A stretch of DNA of 8,975 bases from positions 1 through 8,975 of the forward strand of contig CAZGQY010000169.1 in the NCBI GenBank assembly GCA_964528035.1, in the 5' to 3' direction. The translations under genes and the position numbers were made by a program. The DNA comes from CAZGQY01 sp964528035. Its GTDB lineage: Bacteria; Pseudomonadota; Gammaproteobacteria; Methylococcales; UBA1147. Below are positions 8,667 through 8,975 of this stretch, one piece after another. Numbering within the stretch: the first letter of the stretch is position 1; each line of letters starts with the position of its first letter. The notes under the pieces are model-generated. The model saw only the letters and a program-made list of their open reading frames with translations, was not told where the DNA came from and did not search any database.

Positions 8667-8921
8667 ATGCCAACTTATGATTATCGCTGTGACGAAACAG
8701 GAGATGTGTTTGAGGTTAAGCATAGAATGAGCGAAGTATTAAGTACCTGGCAGGAGTTGTGCGAGCGTGCAAACCTCAGTCCCGGTGAGATCTCATTGGA
8801 ATCATCCGTAACCCGGTTGGCAACGGGTGGTCAGGTTGTTAAAAGATCTAACTTAGGTGAGCCTGCGGGACCTGCATGTGGAGCGGGTGCTTGTGGTGGC
8901 GGCATGTGTGGGACGAATTAA
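8667..8921 (+). CDS. Small FmdB-like protein with degenerate zinc ribbon
   Basis: The N terminus (MPTYDYRCDETGDVFEVKH, residues 1-19) is that of the FmdB-type zinc-ribbon family, whose usual start is MPxYxYxCxxCG. Here the first Cys is present (C8), but Thr stands at the position of the second (T11), and the usual second CxxC pair near the middle is missing; only C32 is seen. The second half (LATGGQVVKRSNLGEPAGP, residues 51-69) is followed by a Gly-rich tail with three cysteines spaced C71-x4-C76-x4-C81. I recall similar Cys-tailed variants in other Gammaproteobacteria. The function is unknown; the name FmdB comes from a proposed regulator of a formamidase and does not predict a role here. 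The ATG at 8667 is chosen over an in-frame ATG at 8649 because AAAAGGGG (8652-8659) sits seven bases upstream and the family begins with MPTY. The protein has 84 residues and is probably cytoplasmic. Confidence 0.8.
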   Translation: MPTYDYRCDETGDVFEVKHRMSEVLSTWQELCERANLSPGEISLESSVTRLATGGQVVKRSNLGEPAGPACGAGACGGGMCGTN

Positions 8922-8964
8922 GGAGCGAGGTTTTAATAATATGCGAAAGATTGACGCAGGATAA
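8921..8964 (+). other. Shine-Dalgarno-like site with seven-codon ORF
   Basis: AGGAG (8921-8925) and GAGG (8927-8930) directly follow the FmdB-like stop codon and precede ATG at 8941, ten bases after GAGG. The ORF reads MRKIDAG and stops at 8962-8964. It may be a leader peptide, the remains of a start, or chance; alternatively the real next gene begins at TTG 8951 in another frame (open to the window end) or beyond the window. Confidence 0.25.
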
Positions 8965-8975
8965 TTGTTTGTCTT

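Overview
The window looks like chromosomal DNA of a Gammaproteobacterium, with moderate GC (roughly 45% in the secretion genes, sampled by hand). The genus cannot be named from the sequence. The assignment rests on seven genes in the order I-J-K-L-M-N-D. As I recall it, this is the second half of the Xanthomonas-type (Xps) type II secretion cluster, including a short GspC-like protein (XpsN type) in place of classical GspC.

Layout: 1-279 is AT-rich and holds no complete gene. It contains a candidate sigma70-type promoter and may include the last codons of an upstream gene. From 280 to 7016 seven plus-strand genes follow, overlapping or closely spaced: gspI and gspJ (minor pseudopilins), gspK (pseudopilus tip), gspL (PilN-like inner-membrane protein), gspM (T2SSM_b type), an XpsN/GspC-like connector, and gspD (outer-membrane secretin with its own lipoprotein signal). 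Convergent to them on the minus strand is a PilZ-domain gene (7115-7945) with a complete c-di-GMP-binding motif and an unrecognised C-terminal half. Upstream of it on the same strand is an AT-rich gene for a small DCC-family thiol-disulfide oxidoreductase-like protein (8098-8511). Divergent from that is a small FmdB-like gene (8667-8921) whose zinc-ribbon cysteine pair is broken. It is followed by a Shine-Dalgarno-like site and a seven-codon ORF at the window edge.

How they work together: I, J and K form the tip of the pseudopilus. L and M are the inner-membrane platform that would couple the ATPase GspE (not in the window) to it. The N/C-like protein links this platform to the N0 domain of the secretin, and GspD forms the outer-membrane channel. 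The ATPase (E), platform protein (F), major pseudopilin (G) and minor pseudopilin H are not here and must lie upstream or elsewhere. The PilZ, DCC and FmdB-like genes are probably not structural parts of the secreton. A c-di-GMP link to secretion is only a hypothesis from adjacency.

I do not see a wholly new system. The most unusual points are the highly basic C-terminal tail of the N/C-like protein facing an acidic linker in the secretin, the orphan C-terminal domain of the PilZ protein, the degenerate FmdB-like zinc ribbon, and the AT-rich DCC gene.
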